Shown here one piece after another: positions 1-12,700 of a stretch of DNA of 64,000 nucleotides (position 1 is its first letter; every line of letters begins with the position of its first letter). The position numbers were made by a program, and so were the translations under genes. Origin of the DNA: Sanderia malayensis (taxonomy: Eukaryota > Cnidaria > Scyphozoa > Semaeostomeae > Pelagiidae); assembly GCA_013076295.1 (NCBI GenBank), contig RQOL01000658.1, positions 124,001-188,000 on the forward strand, in the 5' to 3' direction. Below the pieces are notes generated by a model that saw only the letters and a list, made by a program, of their open reading frames with translations, made no database searches and was not told the DNA's origin.

Positions 1-3
1 AGC

Positions 4-2040
4 GTGTATGGGGTTTCTGACCCAGAAGATAAACTACACATCATGAACAGTCTTGTTAAAGAATGCATCGACAGGCATGCTCCACTGAAACGGACAAAAA
101 TCACAAGACCGCCAGCTCCCTGGCTAAAAGATCCTGATGTAGTAAAGGCCAAAGCAGAACGCGACCTTCTCCAGAAAACAATTCCAAAAAGTAAGAATGA
201 TGGTGAGTGGCAAAAGTTTCGTGACATCAGAAACCGACTCAAATCGTCCATAAAAAAAGCAAAGAGAGAATTTACCAAAAAGCTCTTGTCTTCAAAGAAA
301 TCTAAAGATGTCTGGAAGGTGATCCATCGCATTCTCCATCCAAATCCAAAACGGCTTACAATTGATCCAGACAAACTGAATGAATTTTTTGCATCAACAG
401 CTGAGCGGACGGTAGGATCAAGGCCAACTGAGGAGGATCAATACAATAATATTGAAGAGACCATCGCCAGCCTTTCAATAGACGATGATATAGCATTCGA
501 CATCAAACCGGTTAGTCACAGAGAGGTTCTTAATGAGCTAAATAGCCTTCGCAGTGACTGCTCCACTGGTCCTGATAACATACCAGCAAAACTGCTGAAA
601 CTCGTGGCAGAGTACTTAGCCTCACCGCTAACCAACATCATCAACTCTTTTATAGCGAATCGACAATTTCCCTCAGCCTGGAAAATCGCTCGTATTTGTG
701 CAATTCCAAAAGGAAATGAAGTCAGTTCAGAGCAAGACTTGAGACCAATATCTATTCTACCAGTCATGTCGAAAGTTTATGAGAGATTAATTTTCCGGCA
801 ATTGAACGCTTTCATAGAGGAAAAGCTAATAATAAACAACAACATTTCCGCTTATAGAAAGGGCCAGTCAACCATCACTGTACTACAAGCCATTCGAGAC
901 GATGTAATCAAAGCTATGGGGCGTGGTGAGGTCACAATGATGGTCTTAGCGGACTTCTCGAAGGCCTTCGACACCGTCAAATTTTCAAACTTGATAACGA
1001 AGATGAGCAAATTAGGATTCTCTAAGCAATTCCTAAGGTGGACTTTAAGCTACGTCACAGATAGGTGGCAATTTGTTCAAATCGATGACAAACTATCTAA
1101 TATGACTGCAGTGAAGTTTGGAGTTCCACAAGGGTCGATCCTCGGGCCAGTGCTATTCAATATCTACGTAGCAGACCTCCAATCTGAATTGTCAACAAAG
1201 GGATATCAGTATGCAGACGACACAACTTTGTACATACACGCCAAGCCTAAGAACCTTGAGTTTTTAGAAAAGACAACAGCTGATACGTTATCACAACTGA
1301 GTGATTGGTCTGATAGAAACAGCCTTGCATTGAATAGCGCAAAAACGAAGCTCATGGTCATTTCTACAAGAGAGATGTCAGCCAAACACAACCTCAAAGA
1401 TTTCAAACCTCAAATCTGTATTAAAGAAGAGAAATTAGAGAGAACTGATACATGCAAGCTTCTAGGTGTACATTTGAATGATAATCTAACTTGGGATAAT
1501 CATATAAAGACCATTACCGGCTCTTGCTACGGTACGCTAGCTATTCTCAAGAAGTTGAAGAATATGGCACCCTTCAATCTACGAAAGCAACTTGCAGAGT
1601 CACTCATTCTCTCAAAGATTGACTATGCAGACCAAGTCTATACTCCTCTTACTGTTGCACAGCAGAAACGCTTGCAGAAAGTACAATTCGCCGCTGCAGC
1701 TTTTGTAACTGGAAATTACATAAACAATACAAAAGCCATTTTGAAATTGGGATGGCTGCCTATAAAGGAAAGAAGGGAACTGAACCTTCTGAAAATGACA
1801 TTCAAAGCGATGAACTATGAGTTCTGGCCATCACATTTGACACTCGAAGAAAAAAAGTTTACCAGAGAGCTTCGATCAAGCAGTGCAAGATCACTCGTGA
1901 TCCCAAGGGAAACTGGAACTTTTCAGGATATTGCAGGAAAGCTGTTTAATTCTTTGCCAGAAAACATAAGGAACTGCCGTATTTACAGTAATTTTTTAAC
2001 ATTATCTAAAGCATTTTTAAAGAATAAAATTGTAACATAG
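4..2040 (+). mobile_element. non-LTR retrotransposon (Jockey/CR1-like) reverse transcriptase ORF, 5' end outside window
   Basis: An uninterrupted frame of 678 codons encodes a reverse transcriptase that copies its own RNA into DNA at the target site. Visible RT motifs: LADFSKAFDTV (catalytic Asp about residue 317), the GVPQGSILGPVLFN block, YADD at residues 403-406, then a LNSAKTKL thumb motif and LGVHLNDNLTWD. The C-terminal tail, with a LFNSLPENIRNC-type motif, is the usual end of these LINE proteins. No AP-endonuclease domain is visible; the frame opens at the window edge with no true start, so the endonuclease half probably lies upstream. The absence of stops over 2 kb suggests a fairly young copy, unlike the broken elements at 5-17 kb. 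Clade assignment is inference. Confidence 0.93.
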
Positions 2041-2182
2041 GTTTTTAATTAGACGCAATGTAATAAGTTATTCATATTATGGACATTAATTTATTCAGGA
2101 CAATCTATATTCTTTTAATAAAGACATTATTTTATGTAGTACTTAACAGAGAATAGCCATGTTATGTGGATCTGTTAATATC

Positions 2183-2213
<31 letters not shown>
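2041..2213 (+). repeat. LINE 3' untranslated end with (ATT)10 tail
   Basis: After the RT stop come about 140 bases of AT-rich non-coding sequence and then ten tandem ATT units at 2184-2213. Short-unit tails like this mark the 3' end of several CR1/Jockey-type LINEs instead of poly(A), so this is the likely 3' boundary of the element. Confidence 0.6.
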
Positions 2214-3735
2214 TTAAGATATATCTGATATTGTTGTCAGTTCAGCCTTATTAAAATGAATCACTTTTACATCACATCTGGCTGGAACGCCTAGTTGCTA
2301 CAGTGTTTTCATCGGGACAGAAGTCGCAGAAATAAAATAGAACTAGTTGCAAAATTCTGCCTAGCAATTGATTATCATACTCAGAGGTGTTGCAAGTTTT
2401 CTGTTAATGCACGGTGGTTCCAAATTGACAGAAAATGAAGCTGATGTTTCTGCAGCTTTGTGCTTAATTTCCGCCTGGCCTGTGTGTGTGAACAAAACGC
2501 ACGCCTTCAGCTCTCCTTATCTGTTTCATTTCATGTCAAATTTGTTTTGAAAACGGCTGTCTGAAAATCCCATTTATTAATTAACTGCTGTAACAGCTTA
2601 CTTTGCCTGGTCCTCTAACAACACAACCCCGGCCATCGTGTTTGCTTCTAGTTTCACTGACACAGCTCTGCCATCCATGATTTCTGACAAACTTCCTTTG
2701 TGAATACTTCCTGCTGCTTGGAAATCAGACCGCGCAGAATAAGATGTCGTTTGACTGATCGCACGGTTTGTTCAAAGCGCCGCTATAGCGTTACCGTAAG
2801 TTTAATTTTTTGTTTAATAGCTGAAACGACGTGCGGAAAGTTGCAGTTTTGTACCTTGGGGAACGACTTTTTAATAAAGGTCGTGGTTGCACACAGCACA
2901 GATTTAAAACACGGTTGCACACAGCACAGATATAAAAGTTGATCTCTTTCATGGTTATGACGTCATACCGCAATGTCGCAATCAGTGCCCTTATTTCAAA
3001 GCAAAATTTAGTACACTTATCGTGATCAAATAAGACAAAGCAGGCACCAAAATAATCAGTAAAGATTGAAATTTAATTTTTTGGAAAAAACGGGAAATTT
3101 TTACATACCGTTCTGTACCAATGATCAATTATTTGGTGGACTTTTGGCAACATTGGTACACTAATAAATATTTACAGTGAAGAACAGACCAAATTTAATG
3201 CTATTTTCTGATAATCAACAGCAGTGTCCACTCTGTCGAAATTAAGAATCTAATTAAGAACCTATTCAGCCTGAACTGTAAATAAGTACCCCATTATACA
3301 AGAACCTGTTTTGCCAAACTTTGAAAAAAGTAGGTTCTTACACATGGATTTTTACTGCATTTGTCACCAGATTACTTTTATATTCCTTTTATTTGTTTTT
3401 TCATTCATACTCCTTCGTTCTCTTTCTATATACTCTCGCGTTATATCTCTTGGTTTCGATCATTTTTTTAATTTATAGTGAAACATGGTAATGATATAAC
3501 TCCGAGGAGATATACCATTACCAGTAGAAGTCTTGTGACTAATGTGAGAATATTTAGCGTAAACATTAAATAAATGTTAAAAAATTCAAAACGAGGTGCT
3601 AAAAGTGCAAAGCTGCAAATATGGAAAACAGCCCAAAGTTTTTACGCTGTGTCACAACCATCACAGCATTTTCTGCGAGTTACATTTTCATATTTTTGCA
3701 CTTCGGCTAAATGGACTGGAGAAAGATGAAGGCAT
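2214..3735. other. intergenic stretch, no gene recognised
   Basis: AT-rich sequence between the LINE and the minus-strand secreted-protein gene. ORFs here are short and look like chance. A 28-base unit containing GGTTGCACACAGCACAGAT is repeated twice in tandem at 2885-2940. The part next to 3736 should contain the 3' UTR of the minus-strand gene. Confidence 0.5.
3388..3393 (-). terminator. possible polyadenylation signal (AATAAA on minus strand)
   Basis: TTTATT on the plus strand reads AATAAA on the minus strand, about 340 bases past the stop of the secreted-protein gene. In AT-rich DNA this hexamer is common, so the assignment is tentative. Confidence 0.25.
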
Positions 3736-6700
3736 TCATTGAATAAGAAGGTAGCACATGGCAGGAGACGTCTTGTCGCCATTATCTGGATTACATCTTG
3801 CAAAATTCCCGCATGAAATAGCAATGGGCTGACGACAGACATTACCATTGATCAAGCCAACCCCGATAAAGGAATCCGGTGAATTGCAATCATTTTCTTG
3901 ATTGCTGAAAATACCGATCCTGGCATCTATATTAATACCGCTTGAACGTTGTACATTGACTCCTTCACAATTGCAATTGGCCTGCAAAGAGGCGTCAGCA
4001 ATAAGAGACTTCCATTTATCTCTTCCAAAACGTGTATACACCGGGTTTCCATCTTTAAATAGATCCAACAATGACTGGCTCCGGTCTACGGTCAAGCGAA
4101 TCCACTTTGTCACACCAGCGAACTTCATGCCAAAGCAAATTGACGTCATGTTTGTAGATGAAAAGGCTGGAAATTTGGCCTCTTCAAACTCAAGTGATTT
4201 CAAACCATTTTCGACGTTATAGGTCACGCTATTCTGCCAGTAAAGCGAGTCACTTGGGAAAGTTAGCTGGAAAGAGAATCCTAGTCAAAATTTCAAGCCT
4301 CCTTAGGAAATGTAAAATCCATTATAAGTAGTAATGCTTTGGGTTTGGGTTGTGAGTAGTAGTAATACTTATCACAATCCATTAAATAAAATCCAAACCT
4401 TGCTTCCATTGACTTTCATGGCTAGAGTCCAACCTCCAGATCCACAACCAGGTATTTCATTCATGAGACAAAAATGGTCACCAGATTTTAACTTGTAAAT
4501 GCCGTTTTTGTCAGATCTTTGATTCCTATCATTGAAGATCTCAGAACAGCTTTCGTGATCTAAAAGAAATGAGATGAACATAGGTAAAATATATTGCAGT
4601 AGTACGCTTGTAATGTGTGTTTGCTGATCAACCAGTATGAAATGAAATCTCTTTTCTTTTCCACTGTTGTTTTACATTTGTGACATAATGAAGAGCAGGT
4701 TTATTTGAATTTTTCGTTTGTACACACCTTGCTCTCGTTGAATCTGAAAAATAAATGAACAAGAAATGTAACCTAAAACTTAATACGAAGTTTTATTAAA
4801 ATATTTACTTGATGATTGCATTTGAATGAAGAATACACGCGCATCTAGATCCAGGTGGAGATGCGGAGGTGCACAATGAACGCAACCCTCCATTCACTGG
4901 TATGATCATATTTCTTAGGCTAAGCAAAATTTGACCGGACCCATTGTGGTGGTTCTGGGTTAGGCATCCATTTTACGCCAACTGTATCGGCTCTGGGCCC
5001 AGGAATACGGATGAGTGACGTAGCCAGGATATGACCAATAGTAGATTAAAAAGGCCAATAGTAATTTACTAGAGACCCACGTGGCCCCTTCCGCGCGTCA
5101 TGCCCTGAGTCTATCTACCCACTGCCGTATCTTTTCAACTTACTTACTTACAGCTGTACTGTTCTGATTCAACTATCAGCTACCTAGTGTTACAATCTAA
5201 TGTGTTTGATTTTATTCATTTACGCTTGTAATTGACAATATTAAAAATCTACTGGCGAGTTAGTAATTATGTCAATAGTTACGTCTGGGATTAATCTTTC
5301 TTCCACTCCGCATCATAGATTGGCCACGTTCACTAAAGGAGACAGTTTTTAGCGTGTGGTTTTTAACCATAGACGACATAATAAATTTCAAATGGTTTCT
5401 TCACGAGTCCGGATGTGAAAGGTTTTAAATTGCTTGATTTTAAAAGCTCCTTTGAAGTTCATTTTCGATAACTTCTTGGACTAAAGTAAGCCTTGTATCG
5501 TCAAGGTTTACTTTAGTCCAAGGTTTACCTGTCAGCGTAAACAGGCGGATTACGCTGACAGGCGGAAGACTTTTCCGTTTATTTGTGGCGGAAGAAGCAA
5601 ATGTGGCGTGGGCCAGCATGTAGTGCCCAAGAAATGGAAAGAAGGTGTCAGTCAGTGAAAAACAAAGCAAAGGCCCCCCTTGATCTTGCGATATGCATGA
5701 TGAAATATTAAGTGGTTTAGTTTATTTAATAAATTGCGTAAGATACATCTGGTAGTGTAGCGATGACGATGGTGACATGCTTGATTTAATGGTAAATGGA
5801 TATTTATTTAATAATATATCTTGTAATGTAACGTCTCACGCCTTGCTTTTGCTATACTATTTTTTTCTACCTATAGGTTGCAGTGTTCTCAGATACCCAG
5901 TTACCGTCAATGGTTGATAAAGATGTATTATGCCCTACAAACTGGTACATAAACTCTACACCTGGAGGAAGATATTCTCACGTGGGAAAAGAAATTCACA
6001 ATTATGATTTGGAAAAATTGATCAACCAAGTAAAGTTTTTTGCTGGTAGGTGCAAACGATATGGCAACACACTGCATCCGAGCCAAAAGCAAATTTTTAA
6101 GTAGCCAGATATTTATTCTACTGTTAACGATCAAATGTTTAATCTATAAAATCACCATAGTGCTCAAGCAGTTATCAATTCCAGTGTCTCTTACAGAAGT
6201 GCGATTTGCTCACGTGATTGGTCAAAAATGGGACTATAAAGATCGTCGCATGAGACCGCAACGTTTGTATCAGCTCATGCAATGGTATACCCCTAATCGC
6301 GAATATCACACGCCACGTTAGCTAGGTATGTCAAACCGATTATCACATGCGCGTGATCTCTGCATGCCCTCCTTGGCTGTGCAAACAGATGTAGGAAAAC
6401 AATGCAGTTGGTATGCCTTTTCGGATGCAACGTTTATTAACCTCTTATTTTCTATCTTGTTGCCATTGCTCTTATTGATTACTTGATTTTTGCAGTCTAT
6501 GATGAAACTTCCCAGGCTATAGATGTAATTTACGATCTGCACATAGCATCTATCAAGCGTGTTAACTTACAAAGGTACGTGATATTTACACAAATCACAG
6601 TAAATTATTATAAATTGTTACATGGCTTGTTTTGAAACAACTGTTTTGAAACAATTTTTTGACATGATGACATTCAATATGTTAAATTTAATAACATTTC

Positions 6701-9700
6701 TCTCACAGCCAATGTAAAAAGCACCGTCTCACCCACGAGGGAACTGCAAAACTATCTAATGCGAAGGCCAAAGGCAGGAAGTGTTGTCCCTGGTTTTACT
6801 GTCTCGGACGATGTATCACCGGATGGCATTGGTGCAAGGGGTGGCAAAGGAAGGTATGAATAAGCTTTGAATTTTAAAGTTATGAATTTTTATCGGTTTA
6901 TAATTTATCTTTTTCATTGCAGCCTACGCAGCTAAGAAAATGTCCCAAGATAACTGGAGAAGGTATAAGAGGTTACCACGGAGATTCTTCACCTAGAGCT
7001 AAAGCTGACATCATTTTGCAGACTGTATTCCCTGCCAAAAAAAACTGTATTCCCTGCCAAAGCGTGTTAGAAGAAGCACTAAACCACCTGAAAGGTAGCG
7101 ATGATGTAACAGCCTGCATTGGGATGCACAATTATGACCAGGAAGGCATTAAATCTTGTTTAAATCTTATAAGTGTAAAGGAACACGAGAGACTGGCACA
7201 ACAGCAGCAAAACTGGTTGTCTTCTATCAGAGAAAATGTGGAACAACCAAGGGGTACACCACCCGTGAATGTAATGCCGGTCGCTGTAACGATGTGGCTC
7301 ATTCACAGCGAACCGAATGGGAGCTGCCAATTGACAGGTATGAAGTATCATATGATTTGCGAACAACCAACAATCATTTAGTTTCACTGTTGGGTCGACA
7401 TAATTGGTAATTTTAGAAGCTGATGGCACTCTGTTCATCCGACGGATTCGTTTTCGCAGTGCACGGGGTTCAAATCGGCAATGAGACCCTACTTGAAGGA
7501 GTTGAATTTGATGGTGTATTTTGGGCTGGAAATCACTTCGCTCTCTCCGTGTGCAATGTCGAACGTAATACACTATTATATTGTGATTCTTTAGGATATT
7601 CCATTCCGCGGGACTTGGTGAACAATTTCCGAACAGTGCTGTTGAATTTATTTGATGACCGAAGGGCAGCTTACTCCAAGCACAACTTACGATCCAAGGT
7701 CAGTTGGCAATGGTATTCACCTGTGTAATAACCACTTCTGGTCGTGTTTTTCTTTACAAAGAGACGCAAAAATTTGTGGCATTGCCACAATTATTCCAAT
7801 CTGTCTTGTGGCATTTGACGAAAATGGTTTCATGGGATTGAGGGAAGTGAAGAATTTTGAGTGTCTGAACTTCAAGTACCTCAAACATTGTGTGTGGCGG
7901 AAAATACTAGTAAAATTTGGGGTTTGCAGTGAATCAAATTCTTAATCGCAAAAAGACATCAAGGAAAGAACATGCAAATACAAAGGCAGTACATGTTTCT
8001 TCTGTCCGTGAGTTTGAACAGATCACTCCAGAAATACCAAAATCCCACAAGATCAAAGAGAAACAAGACAGAGAAACATCAATTAACAACGCATGTTTTA
8101 ATACAAAAGCTACAACTATACATATGCCAACAAGCCACGTTTTCGGTACTATGAACATAATTCTCAATAGAATGTTTAGGAAAAAAATGCAATCTCAAAA
8201 ATAATTAAATCCATCAATTCATACACATAAATTTTTATCTGATGTAAGGAAACATCTCGCCAAGGCACACATGCATTACAGTAGAGTAATCAGGCATGGT
8301 GAATTGACAATCTTACTTTGAAAGTTTGTGCATACAGAACAACGTTTTTCCAGAGAAGACCTGGACCATTACCACTGCCCAATTTGCTTTGCTTTTGTGC
8401 ACCGCAAATGTTTCTTCCTCACACTCGCAACAACACAATTGCACTCCTCGTCTGCCTTATTTGTCCCTGGCAAAAGCTCTGCAGTAACAACAACAGAAAA
8501 GAGGCATCACCAAAGATGTGGACAATGACCGAAGCTAATGTGATTTTATCCTAAACAGTATGCACAACGACAACCGACACATGCCCAGTGCACCATTTAT
8601 CAGATTCTTCTATCAAAGAAAAACATGGCACGCCATATGGCTCTAAACCGCGAACATGAACGTCAGTCAGAAAAACATTTGGCTGTTTGCTGTGATGCCA
8701 CTCTGGGCTTGTATCTTGAAGGAACATACATGGGGGCCGAGTTACCCCATTCGTATACAAAGGCTACAACACACTAGCGATAGGCAGAAAATTCATTGTC
8801 AGGCTGCAAGGGAGTGCTGCCATCTAATGCAAGTGGCCGAAGCTCATTTTCCTGCCCTCATTAATCTGACGGAAATATCACTAAGAAGCCTTGCAGACGT
8901 GGAATCCTGCAACCATGTGTCCAGAATTAAGCAATTTGGCGCAAACAAATAGGTCGACATGTGTTGTTCAGTGGGCAGATTCCCATTTTTTTCATTTTTT
9001 CAGTTTTTGAGATCTATTTTTTAATTATTTTTTTCGAGCAGTTTGGTCTTGACATGGAATTCTGGAACTCCCCAATGCACGACACTTTCGTTTGATTGAT
9101 GTTTGTCGCATTAGTTGGGTGGCACGTCTTGACTGTTTGGATGTCTTTATAGAAGTTCTTATTGCTATAGTCGAATCCCTTGAGCTCATAAAATTAAACA
9201 GCGATCGTTCTTGGATTTCGGATTACGTTCGAGATGCCTCTCGAGATGGATTATTTCATGCAACATTAAATTCACTGTCGTTTTAACTATTGTTTCTCGC
9301 TGTCAAGAAAAAACAAGGCCTTTAACCAAGCAGCTGCAGGCTGTGTCTTTTGATGTTGTTGCTGTGTGTTACAAGATCACGTTGCTGAAATCCACTCTAT
9401 ATAACCTTAGAGCGGGCATAGGAACATCCTGTCATGTGTGGTATGACGAGCCACAGTCATTGGCAGAAAATGTAGGTGTTCACTCTTCACTACCAAGTAT
9501 TGTAAAGAGACAACAGCATCGGGATAATTCTCCAGCAAATTCGGCCAGTGAATACTATGAACGGGTTGTAATATTGCCGTTTCTTGACCATATTAGTGAA
9601 CAGATTCATAGTTCTTTTCTGAGACCAATGTGGCATCTTTTGATGGTTTCTACGCTTTCCCAACAAAGGTAGTTACTTGTGTTGATTGGAAGAAAAAGGG

Positions 9701-12700
9701 GAGAAATTTTCTTATGCTCCGCAGTGACGACCTTCCAGAGCCGTGGTACATTGACACTGAGCTAAACATGTGGGAAGTGTTCTGTTACCAATCTGAACAT
9801 AGTCCATCTACTCTTTCCGAGCTTCTGCCGAAAGTCAATAGACTGACATTTCCAAACTTACTCAGTACTTTCCAAGTCTTGGCTACAACTCAAGTGACAA
9901 CTTGCACTTGTGAGTGATCTGTTTCTGTGTTGGGATGCTTCAAAACATACCTTGAATGGTCTTGCTTTACTTCATGTACATCGAGAGATAGAGATTGATG
10001 AAGTAATCAGCCGTTTTGCCAGAAAGCACCCTCCACGGATGCAGTTAATTGACATTTTAAGCTCTAACAATGAAGATTCTTAATTTATTTGTATTCTTTA
10101 TTTGTGAAAGCGATGTCGTTTTGTTGACATTTGTTCATGTTCTGTTCTTCAAGTGCCCTTTTTGTGTTTGCTTCTCATTTTTTTAATGCTTACAATACTT
10201 TATTTACAATTTACATGTAATTGCAAAATGGGCGTTTCCCACAACCATGTAAGAACCGGAAGGGCGTGGCCGAAAAATTTGTAAAACAAATTTTCTTAGC
10301 ACCAATGAAAATTTCCTCTGGATCTGCCCCTGCACTCCACTATTCTAATTGCCGATATAAATCGCAAAGTGGGTTTTAGATATGCGGGAAGTGAAGTGGA
10401 AGCGATAAATGACAACGAGAAGTTTCTTCAGATGTTCTCGATGGTGATCTGTTTTGGAAGAATATGGAGCTGTCTATATTAAGTAGAAGGTTAATTGGCA
10501 GAAAATTTAGCCGTTTTAAGGTAAAGGCACCCTGGAAGTTTGGTCTCAATTTATTGGGAAAGAGCTGGAAACACATTGATCAACCCAGAACACAAAGTAC
10601 TTCACACTTAAAAGTAAGACTACGGATGTGAAAAATTTAGCTAGGAAAGTAAATGTGAGCACTAAAGGTTCAAAACTCGATATTTTGAACCGTAAAAAAT
10701 GCATTTAGTCACAAATCAGAGCGATTTAAAAAACTTTTGCTAAACGTTTTGGTCGCTCTGGAGGTTGGCTCACTGTGGCATGCTCCCACAGTGTAATTTA
10801 TGCAGTGAATTTCCTTCTTAGTGCCGACAGTCCCCGTGACTATATTGATATTTTAAGGAGCTTTAAATTTCGACCGAATATTTTCATAATTGACATGGCA
10901 CAAATTGTTGCGTGGTATGCAACTCGTTACAAGCCAACTTTTTTAACCTTAACGATGGTCGCGTGGCTGTGAAAACAGAGTCCAATGTGACTGCGGCAAA
11001 AGAAGGAATCTTCACTGTCTTTTTTTTGGTTGAAGTGTAAAGGTATGGTTGTAGAAGCCAATCATTCAATGTATTATTATTCAACAATTTCAACAACAAA
11101 ATCTGACCGGGCCGTATGAGTGAGGCTTGCCACCAGAGGAACCATTTCATATCTTATTGATAATGCAAGATATATATTTATAACATTTTGCAGAAAAATC
11201 GGATAAATTCTCTAAATGCAACTTAATATTACTGATATACTGGAATGCGATAAGACGTAACAAAATTGAAACAGCTAAAAAGTCTGGCACGTTAGGTGTC
11301 TTGGTAACGTTAATGTCTTTTTAAAAACTATAATATATCTACGTACGGCAGCAGAATTAAGGTAAATTAAACACGATAATAATAATAGTAAATTAAGTAA
11401 TAAAATCAATCCATAAAAGGTACGCTAGGTAACAGCAAGAGGGTGGGATGGCGGGAAATTTTTTTCTTGAATCAGAAATCAAATTCGTATGTCTCTAGCA
11501 CGGCGCACACAATTCGAGTGAGGGAGAATCAGAAAACAGATGATTTGTTCTGAATGCTAGGTGTTAGTCACGAGTGTGTTTGCCGTATTCTTATTGGTTA
11601 AGGGGAATTGACGTACGCCGTCTTCGCGTTCCTATGCTATAACATGTTAGGTCCTTTTCGCATAGATAGTGGCGCCCCGCCATTGATTTGGCTTCTTGTC
11701 ACCTAAACGTTAATTAATTTATTTGGCTACAAAATTATTAACCACAATTCATGACAGGCAGGAATTGACAATTAATTTTATATATTGTTAAGTAGATGTC
11801 GTTCGTCAATTGATTGTAATGTCGTTCGTCTATCCATGAATTATACCATAGGTTGTTTTAAGTTTTAAGCAGGGCTAGAGGCAGGGGCGCAAATGAGAGG
11901 TGTGTTGGGGCTGGTGACACCCCCTAAATTTGAAATCTGGTCCCAATTTTAAATCAGGTTTTTGGTGATAAAATCGGTCCCGATCCGGCCCTGGACTTGA
12001 ATTTTTTCAGAGCTGTGCCAGTTGTAAAAGCTGCTGCTGCACTGTATAAAACCAAGGAACATTGTTCAAACAATGTCCTGGTCCCGCAAAAAGTAAGTCA
12101 GTTCCAGTAAAAGTCAATCTGGCAGTTCTGCTTCTCTGGAGGAGTTGAATAACTAAGTATGATATTCACGTCACAACAGACATTCAAGACATCCCCTTCT
12201 GAGAACTTTTTGGCTGTTTGCAAATTTTTTCGATATTGGACTGAAAACTTAAACTTGTATCGTGTAAATGCCCTAAAATTCTGTTCACCCTTATTGTTTT
12301 GATTGACGTTAATCCTCCATCACAGTCGGAAAATGTTTGACTCCATGTCAAAAGGTTTTCAGTTCACACCATTTTTTCAAAGACGCCGCAAATCGCTACT
12401 TCATGTAAGGTTTGTTTTGATTCGGGAATTGCAGATTTTGGGAAGGAAAAGTCAATTTTTGCAGCAAAATGGTTCTGATAACGGATAAAAGGTTATCTCG
12501 CGTGCGTCAACTTAAATTATCAGATTTATGAAGAAATTTTCGGAAGATAGAGAATTCATGATCAATTTAGGGCCATTTCAACCCAAACTTGGGTCGTATC
12601 CTCGAAATAAGGAGATTCATCAATTAAATCAATGCAGGTTTAATTCAGATTGGTTCCATGAATTTTCTCATCTGGAATATTCCATGGTCAAGGGCGCCGC

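Noticed and set aside
3902..4222. 106-codon plus-strand ORF
   Set aside because: Antisense shadow of the last exon of the PAN/fibrinogen-like gene.
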